A stretch of DNA of 64,000 nucleotides from DATLGB01 sp963724135. Its GTDB lineage: Bacteria; Actinomycetota; Thermoleophilia; Solirubrobacterales; Solirubrobacteraceae. Both the position numbers and the translations under genes were made by a program. Each line of letters begins with the position of its first letter. The first letter of the stretch is position 1. Under the pieces are notes generated by a model. It saw only the letters and a list, made by a program, of their open reading frames with translations. It was not told the DNA's origin and did not search any database. The stretch spans positions 310,001 through 374,000 of the forward strand of contig CAVRTA010000005.1 of assembly GCA_963724135.1 (NCBI GenBank), written 5' to 3'. Shown here piece after piece: positions 34,155-43,213 of the stretch.

Positions 34155-35009
34155 TCAGAGGACCACGGTGCGGGCGCGCATGGACCCGTAGACAAGCGCA
34201 GCCGCGCCGACGGCGTCGGCGAGCGGGCGCGGCCTCATCGCCAGATACGGCAGCGCGAGCCACGGACGGCGCGCAATCAGCCCGAGCACGGCCAGGTCGA
34301 ACGCGGCGCTGCGGCGGGTCAGAAAGGCGCGCGCGAACAGCCGCTCGCGCAACTCGGGGACCTCGCGCAGCAGGGACGGGAAGTGCTCGAGCCGGCGCTG
34401 CTCGGCTAGCTGGGCGCGCCGGTCACGCGGGACGACTGCGTGTCTGACGACGGCGTCCGGCGCGAACCCCGGGCGCGCGCCCGCGCGCCGCAGCGCCCAG
34501 CCGAACAGCACGTCCTCGCCGAACGGGCGCCCCGGCGCGGGGATCCCGGCGCCGAAGCCGCCGACGCGGTCGAACCACGCGCGTCGCACGAACAGGTTGG
34601 CCGTCTCGTAGAGCCCCGTCTCGGAGTCCACCCAGACCGAGTGGGCGAAGCGCGGCACGGGGCCGGCCGGGATCACGCGCCCCTGGACGAGGTCCGCGGC
34701 CGCGAGCGCGTCCAGGCCCGCGGCCAGCCAGCCCGGCTCCGGCGCGCAGTCGGCGTCCGTGAAGGCGATCGCGGCCGCCTCGGTCGCCGCGACGCCCGCG
34801 TTGCGCGCCGCGCCCGGCCCGTCGCCGCGCTGGCGGCGGATCACGCGCGTGACGGCGGGGTGCGCCTCAGCGATCTCCGCGGTGGGGTCGAGCGAGCCGT
34901 TGTCGACCACGACCACCTCGGCTTTCGCCGTCTGCCGGGCGAGCGCGTCGAGCAGCGCCGGAAGTGTGGTCGCCGCGTCGCGCGCAGGGACGATGACCGC
35001 TGCGTTCAT
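34155..35009 (-). CDS. Glycosyltransferase family 2
   Basis: GT-A glycosyltransferase of 284 residues: AAVIVPARDAATTLPALL, VVVVDNGSLDPTAEIA, AFTDADCAPEPGWL (DxD-type) and FGEDVLFGWALRRAG (ED motif). The C-terminal 60 residues are weakly hydrophobic and may touch the membrane. The ATG overlaps the GT4 stop (ATGA). Part of a five-gene leftward operon of glycan enzymes. Confidence 0.85.
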   Translation of the reverse strand: MNAAVIVPARDAATTLPALLDALARQTAKAEVVVVDNGSLDPTAEIAEAHPAVTRVIRRQRGDGPGAARNAGVAATEAAAIAFTDADCAPEPGWLAAGLDALAAADLVQGRVIPAGPVPRFAHSVWVDSETGLYETANLFVRRAWFDRVGGFGAGIPAPGRPFGEDVLFGWALRRAGARPGFAPDAVVRHAVVPRDRRAQLAEQRRLEHFPSLLREVPELRERLFARAFLTRRSAAFDLAVLGLIARRPWLALPYLAMRPRPLADAVGAAALVYGSMRARTVVL

Positions 35010-36133
35010 CGCCGGGCCCCGTCGATCAGCCGCTGGACAGCCTGCACCTGGTCCTTCGCCGTGAAGCCCTGCATCACGAAGCGGCGGCCGGCGCGACCGC
35101 GCTCGCGGCGTTCCTCCAGCGGCCGGTCGAGCTCGGAGGCGATGGCCGCCGCGAGCGCCGCCGGGTCATGCGGCGGCGCGAGGGTCCCCCACTCGGGCCG
35201 CACGACCTCGGGCAGTCCCACGGTCTCGGTCGCGACGACCGGCACCTCCATGGCCAGCGCCTCCTTGACCACCACGGGCATGGAGTCGCGGTCGCCGTCG
35301 ACGGCGATCACGCACGGCATGCACAGCAGGTCGGCCTGCCCGAGGAGGTCGCGGACGACGTCCTGCGACACCGCTCCGAGCAGCGTCACGGGCGTCTGGC
35401 CGGCGGCGATGCGGCGCTCGATCTCCGCGCGCAGCGGACCCTCGCCGGCGATCAGGACCTCGACGTCGCCGAGCAGGTTCGCGGCCTCGACCAGGTCGGC
35501 GAAGCCCTTCTTCTCCACCAGCCGGCCGACCGCGACCACGGTGCGCCCCCCTGGCGCCGGCGCGCTGCGCCGGAAGCGGTCCGGGTCCACACCCATCACG
35601 ACGACGTGGATCGCCGCGCCCGGTGCCAGCGCGCGCAGGTGGTCGGCGCAGTAGCCCGAGCCGGTGGTCACGAAGGACGCTGTCTCGAGCTTCTCGCGCA
35701 GGTTGGCGGGCCGCTGGAAGATGTCGTAGCCGTGCGCGCTGAAGCTCCAGCTCGCTCCGGTCAGGCGCGCTATGCGCAGCGCCGCGAGGGCCGCGCCCGC
35801 GGCGAAGTGGGCGTGGACGTGGCCTGCCGGGCGCAGCGCCGCCGGTGCCAGCATGCGCAGGGGCGGCACCGGCTCCTCGCGCCGCCAGCGCCGGCGGTCG
35901 CGCAGGTCGGTGAGGCAGCGCAGTGGGTGTCGGAGTGCCAGGCGGGCCGCGGCCGCCAGGCGCTGCGCGCGCGTCTCGCCGGTCCACGTGACGGCGGGCG
36001 GCGCGACATCGGGCGCCCGCATGGCCGGAGCGGCGATGCTCTCGACGCGCACGTCGCGCAGCCCGCCTGCCTCGACCGCGACGAAGGTCTCCGACAGCTC
36101 GGGGTAGCGGTCGGCGAGCAGCAGGACGGTCAT
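35006..36133 (-). CDS. Glycosyltransferase family 4
   Basis: GT-B glycosyltransferase of 375 residues. Seen: LLADRYPELSETFVAVE at the N-terminus, as in exopolysaccharide GT4 enzymes; HVHAHFAAGAALAALRIARL; VGRLVEKKGFADLVEA; and MPVVVKEALAMEVPVVATETVGLPE for the donor site. The ATG at 36133 overlaps the stop of the upstream flavoprotein gene (ATGA); a longer open frame upstream is not GT4-like. Confidence 0.87.
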   Translation of the reverse strand: MTVLLLADRYPELSETFVAVEAGGLRDVRVESIAAPAMRAPDVAPPAVTWTGETRAQRLAAAARLALRHPLRCLTDLRDRRRWRREEPVPPLRMLAPAALRPAGHVHAHFAAGAALAALRIARLTGASWSFSAHGYDIFQRPANLREKLETASFVTTGSGYCADHLRALAPGAAIHVVVMGVDPDRFRRSAPAPGGRTVVAVGRLVEKKGFADLVEAANLLGDVEVLIAGEGPLRAEIERRIAAGQTPVTLLGAVSQDVVRDLLGQADLLCMPCVIAVDGDRDSMPVVVKEALAMEVPVVATETVGLPEVVRPEWGTLAPPHDPAALAAAIASELDRPLEERRERGRAGRRFVMQGFTAKDQVQAVQRLIDGARR

Positions 36134-37461
36134 CCGATCAGTTCGGCCGCCTCGGCCCCGATGCGCACGGCGTAGTTGGTCCCGCGGTCCTCGGGATAGA
36201 CCTGGGTGGTGTTGGCGAGCACCAGGCCGGGCACGCCGGTGTCGAGCGGCGGGATGCGGTTCCTGTAGCCCACCGTGACGATCGGCTGGGCGGCGGGCTC
36301 GCGGAACAGCCACGCGTTCTCGACCCAGTCGCGGGTGAAGGAGGGGTTGATCCTTCTGAGTCCCGGCTCGTAGCGGTCGAGCACCTCGTCGAGGCTGAGC
36401 GACAGCAGCTCGTGGCCGTGCGGGAGGTAGTTGGCGACGTACACGAAGCGGCGGCCGTCGTAGCGCTCGGGCTCGACGAAGTTGGTGTGCTCGATCAGCC
36501 CCAGGAACGGCATGCCCGCGTCGGCGATGTTGGTCCAGTAGAACGGCGACAGCGGCTGTTTGATCTCGAGCAGCAGGCACAGCGCGGCGTAGTAGTCGAT
36601 GCCCTCGAGCTTGCGCCGGTAGCCCTCGTCGAGCAGATGCCCGGCGAGCTGTCCGAAGATGTCGTTGGGCAGCGTCGCGAGCACCGCGTCGTAGCGCTCC
36701 GTGCCGTCCGTCTCGAACGCACGCGGATCGTGTCCGGCGCGAAACGATCCCGGCTTCCCCGCCGTGACGAGAAAGCCCTCCGCGTCACGGTCCAGGCGCG
36801 CCGCCGGCCGATCGACGAGCACGTTCGTGCGGGCGGCGAGGGTCTCGAGCAGCAGCTCCCACGAGTGCCGCGGGTAGCCCAGCTTCTCACCGCGTGCCTC
36901 CTCGCCCTCGAGCTGCCGGCGCAGGGTGAACTTCGACCACAGCCACACCATCGCGATCTCCTCGGCGCGAGCGCCGAACTTCGCCCGCAGCAGCGGCCCC
37001 CACACCGTGTCCCAGGCTGCCTTCCCCATCCGCCTGCGGATCCACTCCGCCGCCGTGATGTCCTCGTATGGGGTCTGGTCGCGACCGAACTTCTGCACCG
37101 CGAGCACGGCGGCGCCCATGCGCACGCGACCGTGCAGCGGCAGCGGTTTGAAGCGCAGCAGGTCGAGCGGCGACGTGAACGGCCACTGCCTGCCGCCGAT
37201 GAAGAACGCCGTCGTCGAGTCGCGCCACTCGAGCTCGTCCGGCATCCCGAGCTCGTCGTAGAGCCCGGCGATGTGGCGGTCGGACGTGAAGAGGTGGTGG
37301 TAGTAGCGCTCGAGCCGCTGCCCGCCACCGACGTCGACCGTGGCCGCCATCCCGCCCAGGCCGGGCCAGCGCTCGTAGACGTCGCAGGCATGCCCCGCCT
37401 CGCCCAGGCGCAGGGCGGCGGTGAGGCCGGCCACGCCGGCCCCCAGCACGGCGACCCTCAT
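36130..37461 (-). CDS. FAD-dependent amine-oxidase-fold protein of the glycan operon
   Basis: A 443-residue flavoprotein with FAD motif LGAGVAGLTAALRLGEAGH (GAGVAG at 7-12), GLGGMAATVDVGGGQRLERYYHHLF, and a C-terminal GLVLANTTQVYPEDRGTNYAVRIG. It resembles protoporphyrinogen-oxidase or UDP-galactopyranose-mutase-like proteins often found in exopolysaccharide clusters next to GtrB-type GT2 genes. The exact reaction is unknown. It overlaps both neighbours by 4 nt, so the five genes from 38387 to 33483 form one operon. Confidence 0.82.
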   Translation of the reverse strand: MRVAVLGAGVAGLTAALRLGEAGHACDVYERWPGLGGMAATVDVGGGQRLERYYHHLFTSDRHIAGLYDELGMPDELEWRDSTTAFFIGGRQWPFTSPLDLLRFKPLPLHGRVRMGAAVLAVQKFGRDQTPYEDITAAEWIRRRMGKAAWDTVWGPLLRAKFGARAEEIAMVWLWSKFTLRRQLEGEEARGEKLGYPRHSWELLLETLAARTNVLVDRPAARLDRDAEGFLVTAGKPGSFRAGHDPRAFETDGTERYDAVLATLPNDIFGQLAGHLLDEGYRRKLEGIDYYAALCLLLEIKQPLSPFYWTNIADAGMPFLGLIEHTNFVEPERYDGRRFVYVANYLPHGHELLSLSLDEVLDRYEPGLRRINPSFTRDWVENAWLFREPAAQPIVTVGYRNRIPPLDTGVPGLVLANTTQVYPEDRGTNYAVRIGAEAAELIG

Positions 37462-38387
37462 TCGACGTTCGTGGTCTCGCGGACCACATACAGCGGCCGG
37501 TGCTTGACCTCGTCGTAGATGCGCCCGACGTACTCGCCGATGATCCCGATCGTCATCAGCTGCATGCCGCCCAGCAGCAGGATCACGACCAGGGTCGTGG
37601 AGATACCGGGCACGAAGATGTCGGCGTAGCGGGCGGCGATCGTCAGCGGGATGGCCAGGAACGCGATCAGCGAGATGAGAAAGCCCACGACCGTCGCGAC
37701 CTGGAGCGGGAAGTACGAGAAGCTCGCGATGGCGTCAAAGGAGAAGCGCAGCATGCGCGTGAAGCTGAACTTCGTCCTGCCGGCCGTGCGCGCCGCGCGC
37801 TGGTAGGCGACCGCCGTCTGCGTGAAGCCGATCCAGACGGTCATGCCGCGCAGGAAGCGCGCGCGCTCGGGCATCGCCAGCAGCGTGTCGAGCGCGCGCC
37901 GGTCCATCAGCCGGAAGTCGCCCGAGTCGACGGGCAGGTCGATCTGGGCGAGCCGCGCCATCAGCCGGTAGAAGACGTGCGCGGTGAGCAGCTTCATGCG
38001 CGTCTCGCCCTCGCGGCTCTCGCGCACCGCGTAGACGACGTCCGCGCCCTCCCGCCACTTGGCGATCATCTCGACGATCAGCTCGGGCGGGTCCTGCAGG
38101 TCGGCGTCGATCATCGCGACGGCGTCGCCGCGCGCGTGCTCGAGCCCGGCGGTCAGCGCCGCCTGGTGGCCGAAGTTGCGCGACAGGTAGACGACCTTGA
38201 CCCGGTCGTCGGCGGCGGCGAGCTCGGACAGGACCTTGGCCGTGTCGTCGCGGCTGCCGTCGTCGACGACGACCAGCTCCCACTGGTAGTGCTCGAGCGC
38301 CGCCGCGACCCGCTCGTACAGCGCGCGCGCGTTGTCCTGCTCGTCGTGCATCGGCGTGACGACGCTGATCAGGCCGAGGTCGCGCAC
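37458..38387 (-). CDS. GtrB-like polyprenyl-phosphate glycosyltransferase (GT2 with two TM helices)
   Basis: A 309-residue GT2 enzyme: LISVVTPMHDEQDNARALY, LVVVDDGSRDDT, AMIDADLQDPPELI (DxD), DSGDFRLMDRR, and a C-terminal pair of membrane helices (VATVVGFLISLIAFLAIPLTI and TTLVVILLLGGMQLMTIGIIGEY). Such proteins load a hexose onto undecaprenyl phosphate for transfer outside the cell, usually by a GT-C partner such as the one at 27326 or 48302. First gene of the leftward operon; GTG start with TACCCT 8 nt upstream. Confidence 0.88.
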   Translation of the reverse strand: MRDLGLISVVTPMHDEQDNARALYERVAAALEHYQWELVVVDDGSRDDTAKVLSELAAADDRVKVVYLSRNFGHQAALTAGLEHARGDAVAMIDADLQDPPELIVEMIAKWREGADVVYAVRESREGETRMKLLTAHVFYRLMARLAQIDLPVDSGDFRLMDRRALDTLLAMPERARFLRGMTVWIGFTQTAVAYQRAARTAGRTKFSFTRMLRFSFDAIASFSYFPLQVATVVGFLISLIAFLAIPLTIAARYADIFVPGISTTLVVILLLGGMQLMTIGIIGEYVGRIYDEVKHRPLYVVRETTNVE

Positions 38388-38395
38388 GGGCTCGC

Positions 38396-38405
38396 AGGGT
38401 ACCGT
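38396..38405. promoter_or_regulatory. Overlapping divergent -10 boxes (TACCCT minus, TACCGT plus)
   Basis: TACCCT (minus, 38396-38401) is 8 nt before the GtrB-like GTG and TACCGT (plus, 38400-38405) is 8 nt before the proline dehydrogenase GTG at 38414. They share the central TA, implying mutually exclusive leaderless promoters in a 26-nt gap. Confidence 0.45.
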
Positions 38406-38413
38406 TGGCGGGT

Positions 38414-39748
38414 GTGGACCTGGAAGCTGCGTTGCACGATGTCGGCCGCGACCTCTACGCAGCACTCCCGCCAGCCACGCGCAACCCGATCAAGGCCGCC
38501 GACGACCGGGCGATGGAGCTGGCGTCCTCCGACCAGGAGCTCAAGGCCGCGCTGTTCCGCTTCGTCGACGTGGTGCCCGCCTGCCGCAACCTCGACGACC
38601 TCGCGCGCCACCTGACGGGCTTCCTCGACGAGGTGTCGGACCCGCCGCCGCCGATCAGCGCCGCGCTGAGGATGGGCTCCTCGCGCCCGGGCCGTGCGGC
38701 GCTCGGGGCGGCGGCGGCCGCGGGCGTGCGGCACATGGCGCACCGCTTCATCGTCGGCGAGTCGCCCGCGGCGGCGATCGGCGAGCTGCGCTCCCTGTGG
38801 AAGGAGGGCGTCGCCGCGACCGTCGACCTGCTGGGCGAGGCGACCGTCACCCAGGAGGAGGCCCAGCGCTATGCCGGGCGCTGCGCGGAGGCGCTGGAGA
38901 CGCTGGTCGAGCAGACGCGGGCCTGGCCCGTGCGCCCGCTGCTCGAGGCGGACGCGTGCGGCCCGCTGCCGCGCGCCAACCTGTCGGTGAAGGTGTCGGC
39001 GCTCACGCCGCTGCTGCGGCCCGACGCGCCCGAGCGCGGCCAGCGCGACGCCGCCGGGCGCCTGCGCGGCCTGCTGCGGCTGGCGCGCGACCGCGGCGCG
39101 CACCTGCACATCGACATGGAGTCGCTCGATTCCCGCGACGCGGTGACGCAGCTGATCCTCGACCTGCTCTCAGAGGACGAGTTCTCGGACGGGCCGTCGG
39201 CCGGCCTCGTCGTGCAGGCCTACCTGCGCGATTCCCCTGCCACCGTCGACCTCGTGCTCGAATGGGCCGGGCGCGCCCGGCGTGCGCAACCGCTGACGGT
39301 GCGACTGGTCAAGGGCGCCTACTGGGACCACGAGCTCGTGGAGGCGCGCCAGCATGGCTGGCCGGTCCCCGTGTTCGAGCACAAGGCCGACAGCGACATG
39401 AACTTCGAGGCGCTCACACGGCGGCTGCTCGACGCGCGCGGTTCCGTGCGGCTTGCCGTCGCCTCGCACAACCTGCGCTCGGTGTCACACGCGATCGCCT
39501 ACAACCGGCTGACGGGCGGCGAGGACTCCGACCTCGAGCTGCAGGTCCTGCGCGGGCTCGGCGATCCCCTCCAGGAGGCGATGGCCAGGCGCGGCTTCCG
39601 CGTGCGGGCCTACTGCCCCGTCGGCGACCTCGTCGCGGGCATGGCCTACCTGGTGCGGCGGCTGCTGGAGAACACCTCCAACGACTCCTTTCTGCTGGCG
39701 CAGTCGCAGGGCGCGTCGGTCGACGAGCTGCTGGCGCTGCCGGCATGA
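38414..39748 (+). CDS. Proline dehydrogenase
   Basis: FAD-dependent proline oxidase giving 1-pyrroline-5-carboxylate. The 444-residue product has the PRODH barrel motifs: ANLSVKVSALTPLL, HLHIDMESLDSRD, RLVKGAYWDHELVEA and FRVRAYCPVGDLVAGMAYLVRRLLENTSN. Gram-positive PRODH enzymes are separate from P5C dehydrogenase, as here, but are usually near 300 residues; the extra N-terminal 130 residues resemble the helical region before the barrel in PutA-type proteins. GTG at 38414 follows TACCGT by 8 nt. Translationally coupled to the aldehyde dehydrogenase (ATGA). Confidence 0.9.
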   Translation: MDLEAALHDVGRDLYAALPPATRNPIKAADDRAMELASSDQELKAALFRFVDVVPACRNLDDLARHLTGFLDEVSDPPPPISAALRMGSSRPGRAALGAAAAAGVRHMAHRFIVGESPAAAIGELRSLWKEGVAATVDLLGEATVTQEEAQRYAGRCAEALETLVEQTRAWPVRPLLEADACGPLPRANLSVKVSALTPLLRPDAPERGQRDAAGRLRGLLRLARDRGAHLHIDMESLDSRDAVTQLILDLLSEDEFSDGPSAGLVVQAYLRDSPATVDLVLEWAGRARRAQPLTVRLVKGAYWDHELVEARQHGWPVPVFEHKADSDMNFEALTRRLLDARGSVRLAVASHNLRSVSHAIAYNRLTGGEDSDLELQVLRGLGDPLQEAMARRGFRVRAYCPVGDLVAGMAYLVRRLLENTSNDSFLLAQSQGASVDELLALPA

Positions 39749-41262
39749 GGCCGTTCGCCAACGAGCCGGTGCTCGAGCTGCGGCGGGCGCCGGTGCGGGA
39801 GTCCCTGGCGGACGCACTGCGCGACCTCGACGCGGAGCTGCCGCTGGCGGTGGACGGCGGTGGCGACATCGTCTCCGTCGACCCGTGCCACACCGAGCGC
39901 GTGGTGGCGACCGCGCCGGCGGGCGACCCCGGCGCCGCGCTCGCGGCGGCGCAGGACGGCTTTCGCCGGTGGTCGGCGGTGCCGGCGGCCGAGCGCGCCG
40001 AGATCCTCGTCCGTGCCGCTGCCGTGCTGCGCCGCGACCGGCTGCGCTGCGCCGCGCTGGCGCTGCGCGAGTGCGGCAAGCCGTGGCCCGAGGCCGACGC
40101 GGACGTCTGCGAGGCGATCGACTTCCTCGAGTTCTACGCGCGCGGCGCGGTCGAGCTCGACCGTTCGATCCCGCTGCACCAGGTGCCGGGCGAGCGCAAC
40201 GAGCTGCGCTACGCGCCGCGCGGCATCGTCGCCGTCATCTCGCCCTGGAACTTTCCGCTCGCCATCCCGCTGGGGATGAGCGCGGCGGGGCTGGCGACGG
40301 GCAACGCGGTCATCCTCAAACCCGCCGAGCAGTCGCCCGGATGCGCGCTGGTGCTCGCGGAGGCGCTGCGCGAGGCGGGCCTTCCCGAGGGGGCGTTCCA
40401 GCTCGTCACGGGCGAGGGGGACGTCGGCGCGCGCCTGGTGGAGGACCCGCGCGTGCACACGATCGCCTTCACCGGGTCCAACGCCGTGGGGCTGCAGATC
40501 GTGCGGGCGGCGGCTGAGGTCCGCGACGGCCAGCACCACCTCAAGCGCGTGATCGCCGAGATGGGCGGCAAGAACTGCGTGATCGTCGACTCCGACGCCG
40601 ATCCGGACGAGGTCGTGCCGGCGCTCGTGAGCAGCGCGTTCGCCTACGCGGGCCAGAAGTGCTCCGCCGCCGCCCGCGTGCTCGCCCACGAGGCGATCCA
40701 CGACGCGCTCGTGGACCGGCTGGCCGGCGCTGTCTCGCTGCTCGAGGTCGGTTCTGCTGAGTCGCTGTCGACCGAGGTCCCCGCGGTGATCGAGCGCGAG
40801 GCGCAGGAGCGCCACGCGCGCTTCGCCGCTGCCACGGGGCGCGTCGCCGCCCGGGTCACCGACATCCCGGGCGACGGCTTCTACTGCCCGCCGACGCTGC
40901 TCGCCGACGTCCCGGACGGCGCGGAGGTCCTGCGCACCGAGGTCTTCGCGCCGCTGCTCACGATCGAGCCCGTCCGCTCGGTCGACGACGCCTGCGAGCG
41001 CATCGAGGCGCTCCCCTTCGCGCTGACCGCGGGGCTGTTCTGCCGCAACCCCGACGTCGTCGACCGCGTCGTCGACCGCCTGCCGGTCGGCAACCTCTAC
41101 GTCAACCGCGGCATCACGGGCGCGATGGTGGCCCGCCAGCCGTTCGGCGGCAACAAGCTCTCCGGCACGGGGACGAAGGCCGGCGGCCCGGGCTACCTGC
41201 TCCAGTTCGTCGAGCCGCGCGTCGTGACCGAGAACACCATGCGTCACGGCCTCGTGGTCTGA
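39745..41262 (+). CDS. 1-pyrroline-5-carboxylate dehydrogenase (aldehyde dehydrogenase family)
   Basis: NAD-dependent oxidation of glutamate gamma-semialdehyde to glutamate, second step of proline catabolism. The 505-residue product has ALDH catalytic residues N169 (SPWNFP), E272 (AEMGGKN) and C306 (AGQKCSAA), plus the C-terminal QPFGGNKLSGTGTKAGGPGYL typical of P5C dehydrogenases. The ATG overlaps the PRODH stop. Its 3' end overlaps the convergent macro-domain gene by 19 nt. Confidence 0.92.
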   Translation: MRPFANEPVLELRRAPVRESLADALRDLDAELPLAVDGGGDIVSVDPCHTERVVATAPAGDPGAALAAAQDGFRRWSAVPAAERAEILVRAAAVLRRDRLRCAALALRECGKPWPEADADVCEAIDFLEFYARGAVELDRSIPLHQVPGERNELRYAPRGIVAVISPWNFPLAIPLGMSAAGLATGNAVILKPAEQSPGCALVLAEALREAGLPEGAFQLVTGEGDVGARLVEDPRVHTIAFTGSNAVGLQIVRAAAEVRDGQHHLKRVIAEMGGKNCVIVDSDADPDEVVPALVSSAFAYAGQKCSAAARVLAHEAIHDALVDRLAGAVSLLEVGSAESLSTEVPAVIEREAQERHARFAAATGRVAARVTDIPGDGFYCPPTLLADVPDGAEVLRTEVFAPLLTIEPVRSVDDACERIEALPFALTAGLFCRNPDVVDRVVDRLPVGNLYVNRGITGAMVARQPFGGNKLSGTGTKAGGPGYLLQFVEPRVVTENTMRHGLVV

Positions 41263-41738
41263 AACGCCTCGTAGATCTCGTCGCTGAAGAGCCAGAAGCG
41301 GACGCGATCGAGCTCCGCGGCGCGGGCGGCGGCGACCGCGATCGGCGCGGCCCGCTCGGCGGGAAAGCGGTAGACGCCGGTCGAGATCGAGGGGCTCGCG
41401 ACCACTCGGCAGCCGAGCTCGGCGGCGAGCGCGAAGGAGCGGCGGTAGGCCGAGGCGAGCAGCTCGTCCTCGCCGTGGTCCCCGCCGTGCCAGATCGGCC
41501 CGACGGCGTGAATGACGTGAGCGGCATGCAGCTCGTAGGCGCGCGTCGCCTTGGCGTGGCCGGTCTCGCATCCGCCGAGCGTGCGGCACTCCTCGAGCAG
41601 CTGCGGCCCGGCGGCCCGGTGGATCGCGCCGTCGACGCCCCCGCCCCCGAGCAGCGACTCGTTGGCGGCGTTGACGATCGCGTCCGCCTCGGCGTCCGTC
41701 GTGATGTCGCCCTTCAGGAGCTCGACGCGAGCAGCCAT
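41244..41738 (-). CDS. Macro-domain ADP-ribose-binding hydrolase
   Basis: A 164-residue stand-alone macro domain: LLKGDITTDAEADAIVNAANESLLGGGGVDGAIHRAAG is the ADP-ribose-binding and catalytic loop of O-acetyl-ADP-ribose deacetylases (YmdB/MacroD type), and SISTGVYRFPAERAAPIA the phosphate loop. It would remove ADP-ribose from proteins or nucleic acids, or hydrolyse O-acetyl-ADP-ribose. It overlaps the end of pdxT by 25 nt on the same strand, so it is probably the last gene of a pdxS-pdxT-macro operon. Confidence 0.9.
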   Translation of the reverse strand: MAARVELLKGDITTDAEADAIVNAANESLLGGGGVDGAIHRAAGPQLLEECRTLGGCETGHAKATRAYELHAAHVIHAVGPIWHGGDHGEDELLASAYRRSFALAAELGCRVVASPSISTGVYRFPAERAAPIAVAAARAAELDRVRFWLFSDEIYEAFQTTRP

Positions 41739-42253
41739 TCGTGGAATCGGGTTTCCCCGGCGATCTCGGGATGGAACGCGATCGCGAGCATGTTGCCCTG
41801 GCGGACGGCGATGGGGTGACCGTCGACCGAGCCGAGGACCTCGACGTCCTCGCCGGACTCCTCGACCCAGGGCGCGCGGATGAAGACCGCGCTGACGGTG
41901 CCGAAGCCGGCGATCTCGAGGTCGTCCTCGAACGAGCGCACCTGGCGGCCGAAGGCGTTGCGGCGGCAGGTCCAGTCACCGAGCCCGAGGTGGTCGCGGT
42001 CGAGCATGATCATCCCGGCGCAGGTGCCGAGCACGGGCGTGCCGGAGCGCGCGAGCTCGCGCAGCGGCTCGGCCAGTCCCTCCCGCTCGATGCCGAGGCT
42101 CATCGTCGTCGACTCGCCCCCGGGGATGATCACGCCGTCGATGCCCTCGAGGTCGGCGGGCACGCGCACCTCGCGCGGCTCCGCACCCAGCTGCCGGAGG
42201 ACCTTGGAGTGAGCCTCGAAGTCGCCCTGGAGGGCTAGGACGCCTACTACCAC
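41714..42253 (-). CDS. pdxT: Pyridoxal 5'-phosphate synthase glutaminase subunit PdxT
   Basis: Class I glutaminase supplying ammonia to PdxS. The 179-residue product begins VVVGVLALQGDFEAH, has GGESTTMS (47-50 region), the nucleophile C78 in GTCAGMI and the H161/E163 pair in FHPEIAGETRFH. The GTG start overlaps the end of pdxS by 7 nt; a longer open frame upstream is the shadow of pdxS. Slightly short at the N-terminus compared with the usual 190 residues but complete for motifs. Confidence 0.94.
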   Translation of the reverse strand: MVVGVLALQGDFEAHSKVLRQLGAEPREVRVPADLEGIDGVIIPGGESTTMSLGIEREGLAEPLRELARSGTPVLGTCAGMIMLDRDHLGLGDWTCRRNAFGRQVRSFEDDLEIAGFGTVSAVFIRAPWVEESGEDVEVLGSVDGHPIAVRQGNMLAIAFHPEIAGETRFHEWLLASSS

Positions 42254-43131
42254 CCGCGGCCGGCGAGAAGCTGGTGTTCCTCGAGCTTGCGCGTCTCGAG
42301 CGACGTCATCGCCTCGCCGAGGCCCTCGCTCGCCTTCGCCACGCGGTCCGGGTCCTTGTAGTGCGTCGTCGCCTCCACGATCGCGCGGGCGCGTGTCGCG
42401 GGGTCGCTCGACTTGAAGATGCCCGAGCCGACGAAGTTGCCCTCGGCGCCGAGCTGCATCATCAGCGCGGCGTCGGCCGGCGTCGCGATGCCGCCTGCGC
42501 AGAAGAGCACGACCGGAAGCTTCCCGTCGCCCGCCACCCGGCGCACGATGTCGAGCGGCGCGCTGTGCTCCTTGGCGGCCGTCGCCAGCTCCATGTCGTC
42601 CATGACCGTCAGGCGCCTGATCTCGCCGGTGATGCGGCGCATGTGGCGGACGGCCTCGACGATGTCGCCGGTGCCCGCCTCGCCCTTGGAGCGGATCATC
42701 GCCGCGCCCTCGCCGATGCGCCGCAGCGCCTCGCCGAGGTTGGTCGCGCCGCACACGAACGGGACCTTGAACTGCCACTTGTCGATGTGGTTGTCCTCGT
42801 CGGCGGGTGTAAGGACCTCGGACTCGTCGATGTAGTCGACCTCGAGCGCCTCGAGCACCTGCGCCTCGGCGAAGTGGCCGATGCGCGCCTTGGCCATGAC
42901 CGGGATCGTCACCGCCTCCTGGATGCCGCGGATCAGCACGGGGTCGCTCATGCGCGCCACCCCGCCGTCGCGGCGGATGTCGGCCGGCACGCGCTCGAGC
43001 GCCATCACGGCGGCGGCACCGGCGTCCTCGGCGATCCTGGCCTGCTCGGCGTCGACGACGTCCATGATCACGCCGCCCTTGAGCATCTCCGCCAGGCCCG
43101 CTTTGACGCGGAACGTCGACTCGTCACGCAT
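42247..43131 (-). CDS. pdxS: Pyridoxal 5'-phosphate synthase subunit PdxS
   Basis: Lyase of the deoxyxylulose-5-phosphate-independent vitamin B6 pathway: forms PLP from ribose-5-phosphate, glyceraldehyde-3-phosphate and ammonia. The 294-residue product has D24 (VIMDVVD), K81 (PVMAKARIGH), and the second lysine in the downstream LPVVLFCAGGIATPADAALMMQLGAEG region context; length is typical. TACGCT lies 6 nt before the ATG. rpiB at 25163 could feed the same ribose-5-phosphate pool. Confidence 0.96.
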   Translation of the reverse strand: MRDESTFRVKAGLAEMLKGGVIMDVVDAEQARIAEDAGAAAVMALERVPADIRRDGGVARMSDPVLIRGIQEAVTIPVMAKARIGHFAEAQVLEALEVDYIDESEVLTPADEDNHIDKWQFKVPFVCGATNLGEALRRIGEGAAMIRSKGEAGTGDIVEAVRHMRRITGEIRRLTVMDDMELATAAKEHSAPLDIVRRVAGDGKLPVVLFCAGGIATPADAALMMQLGAEGNFVGSGIFKSSDPATRARAIVEATTHYKDPDRVAKASEGLGEAMTSLETRKLEEHQLLAGRGW

Positions 43132-43137
43132 GGCTTC

Positions 43138-43143
43138 AGCGTA
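43138..43143 (-). promoter_or_regulatory. Putative -10 box (TACGCT) for pdxS
   Basis: TACGCT on the minus strand ends 6 nt before the pdxS ATG; consistent with a leaderless pdxST mRNA. Confidence 0.45.
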
Positions 43144-43213
43144 ACGCCGGGCTATGAGGCCATTCGCACGGAAATGGCGTAGCTGGCGTCGCCCACCGAG
43201 GCGAGAGTCAGCC

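Noticed and set aside
38332..41262. 976-residue open frame spanning proline dehydrogenase and P5C dehydrogenase, suggesting PutA fusion
   Set aside because: Its first half is the wrong frame of the PRODH gene; the two enzymes are separate genes overlapping by ATGA.
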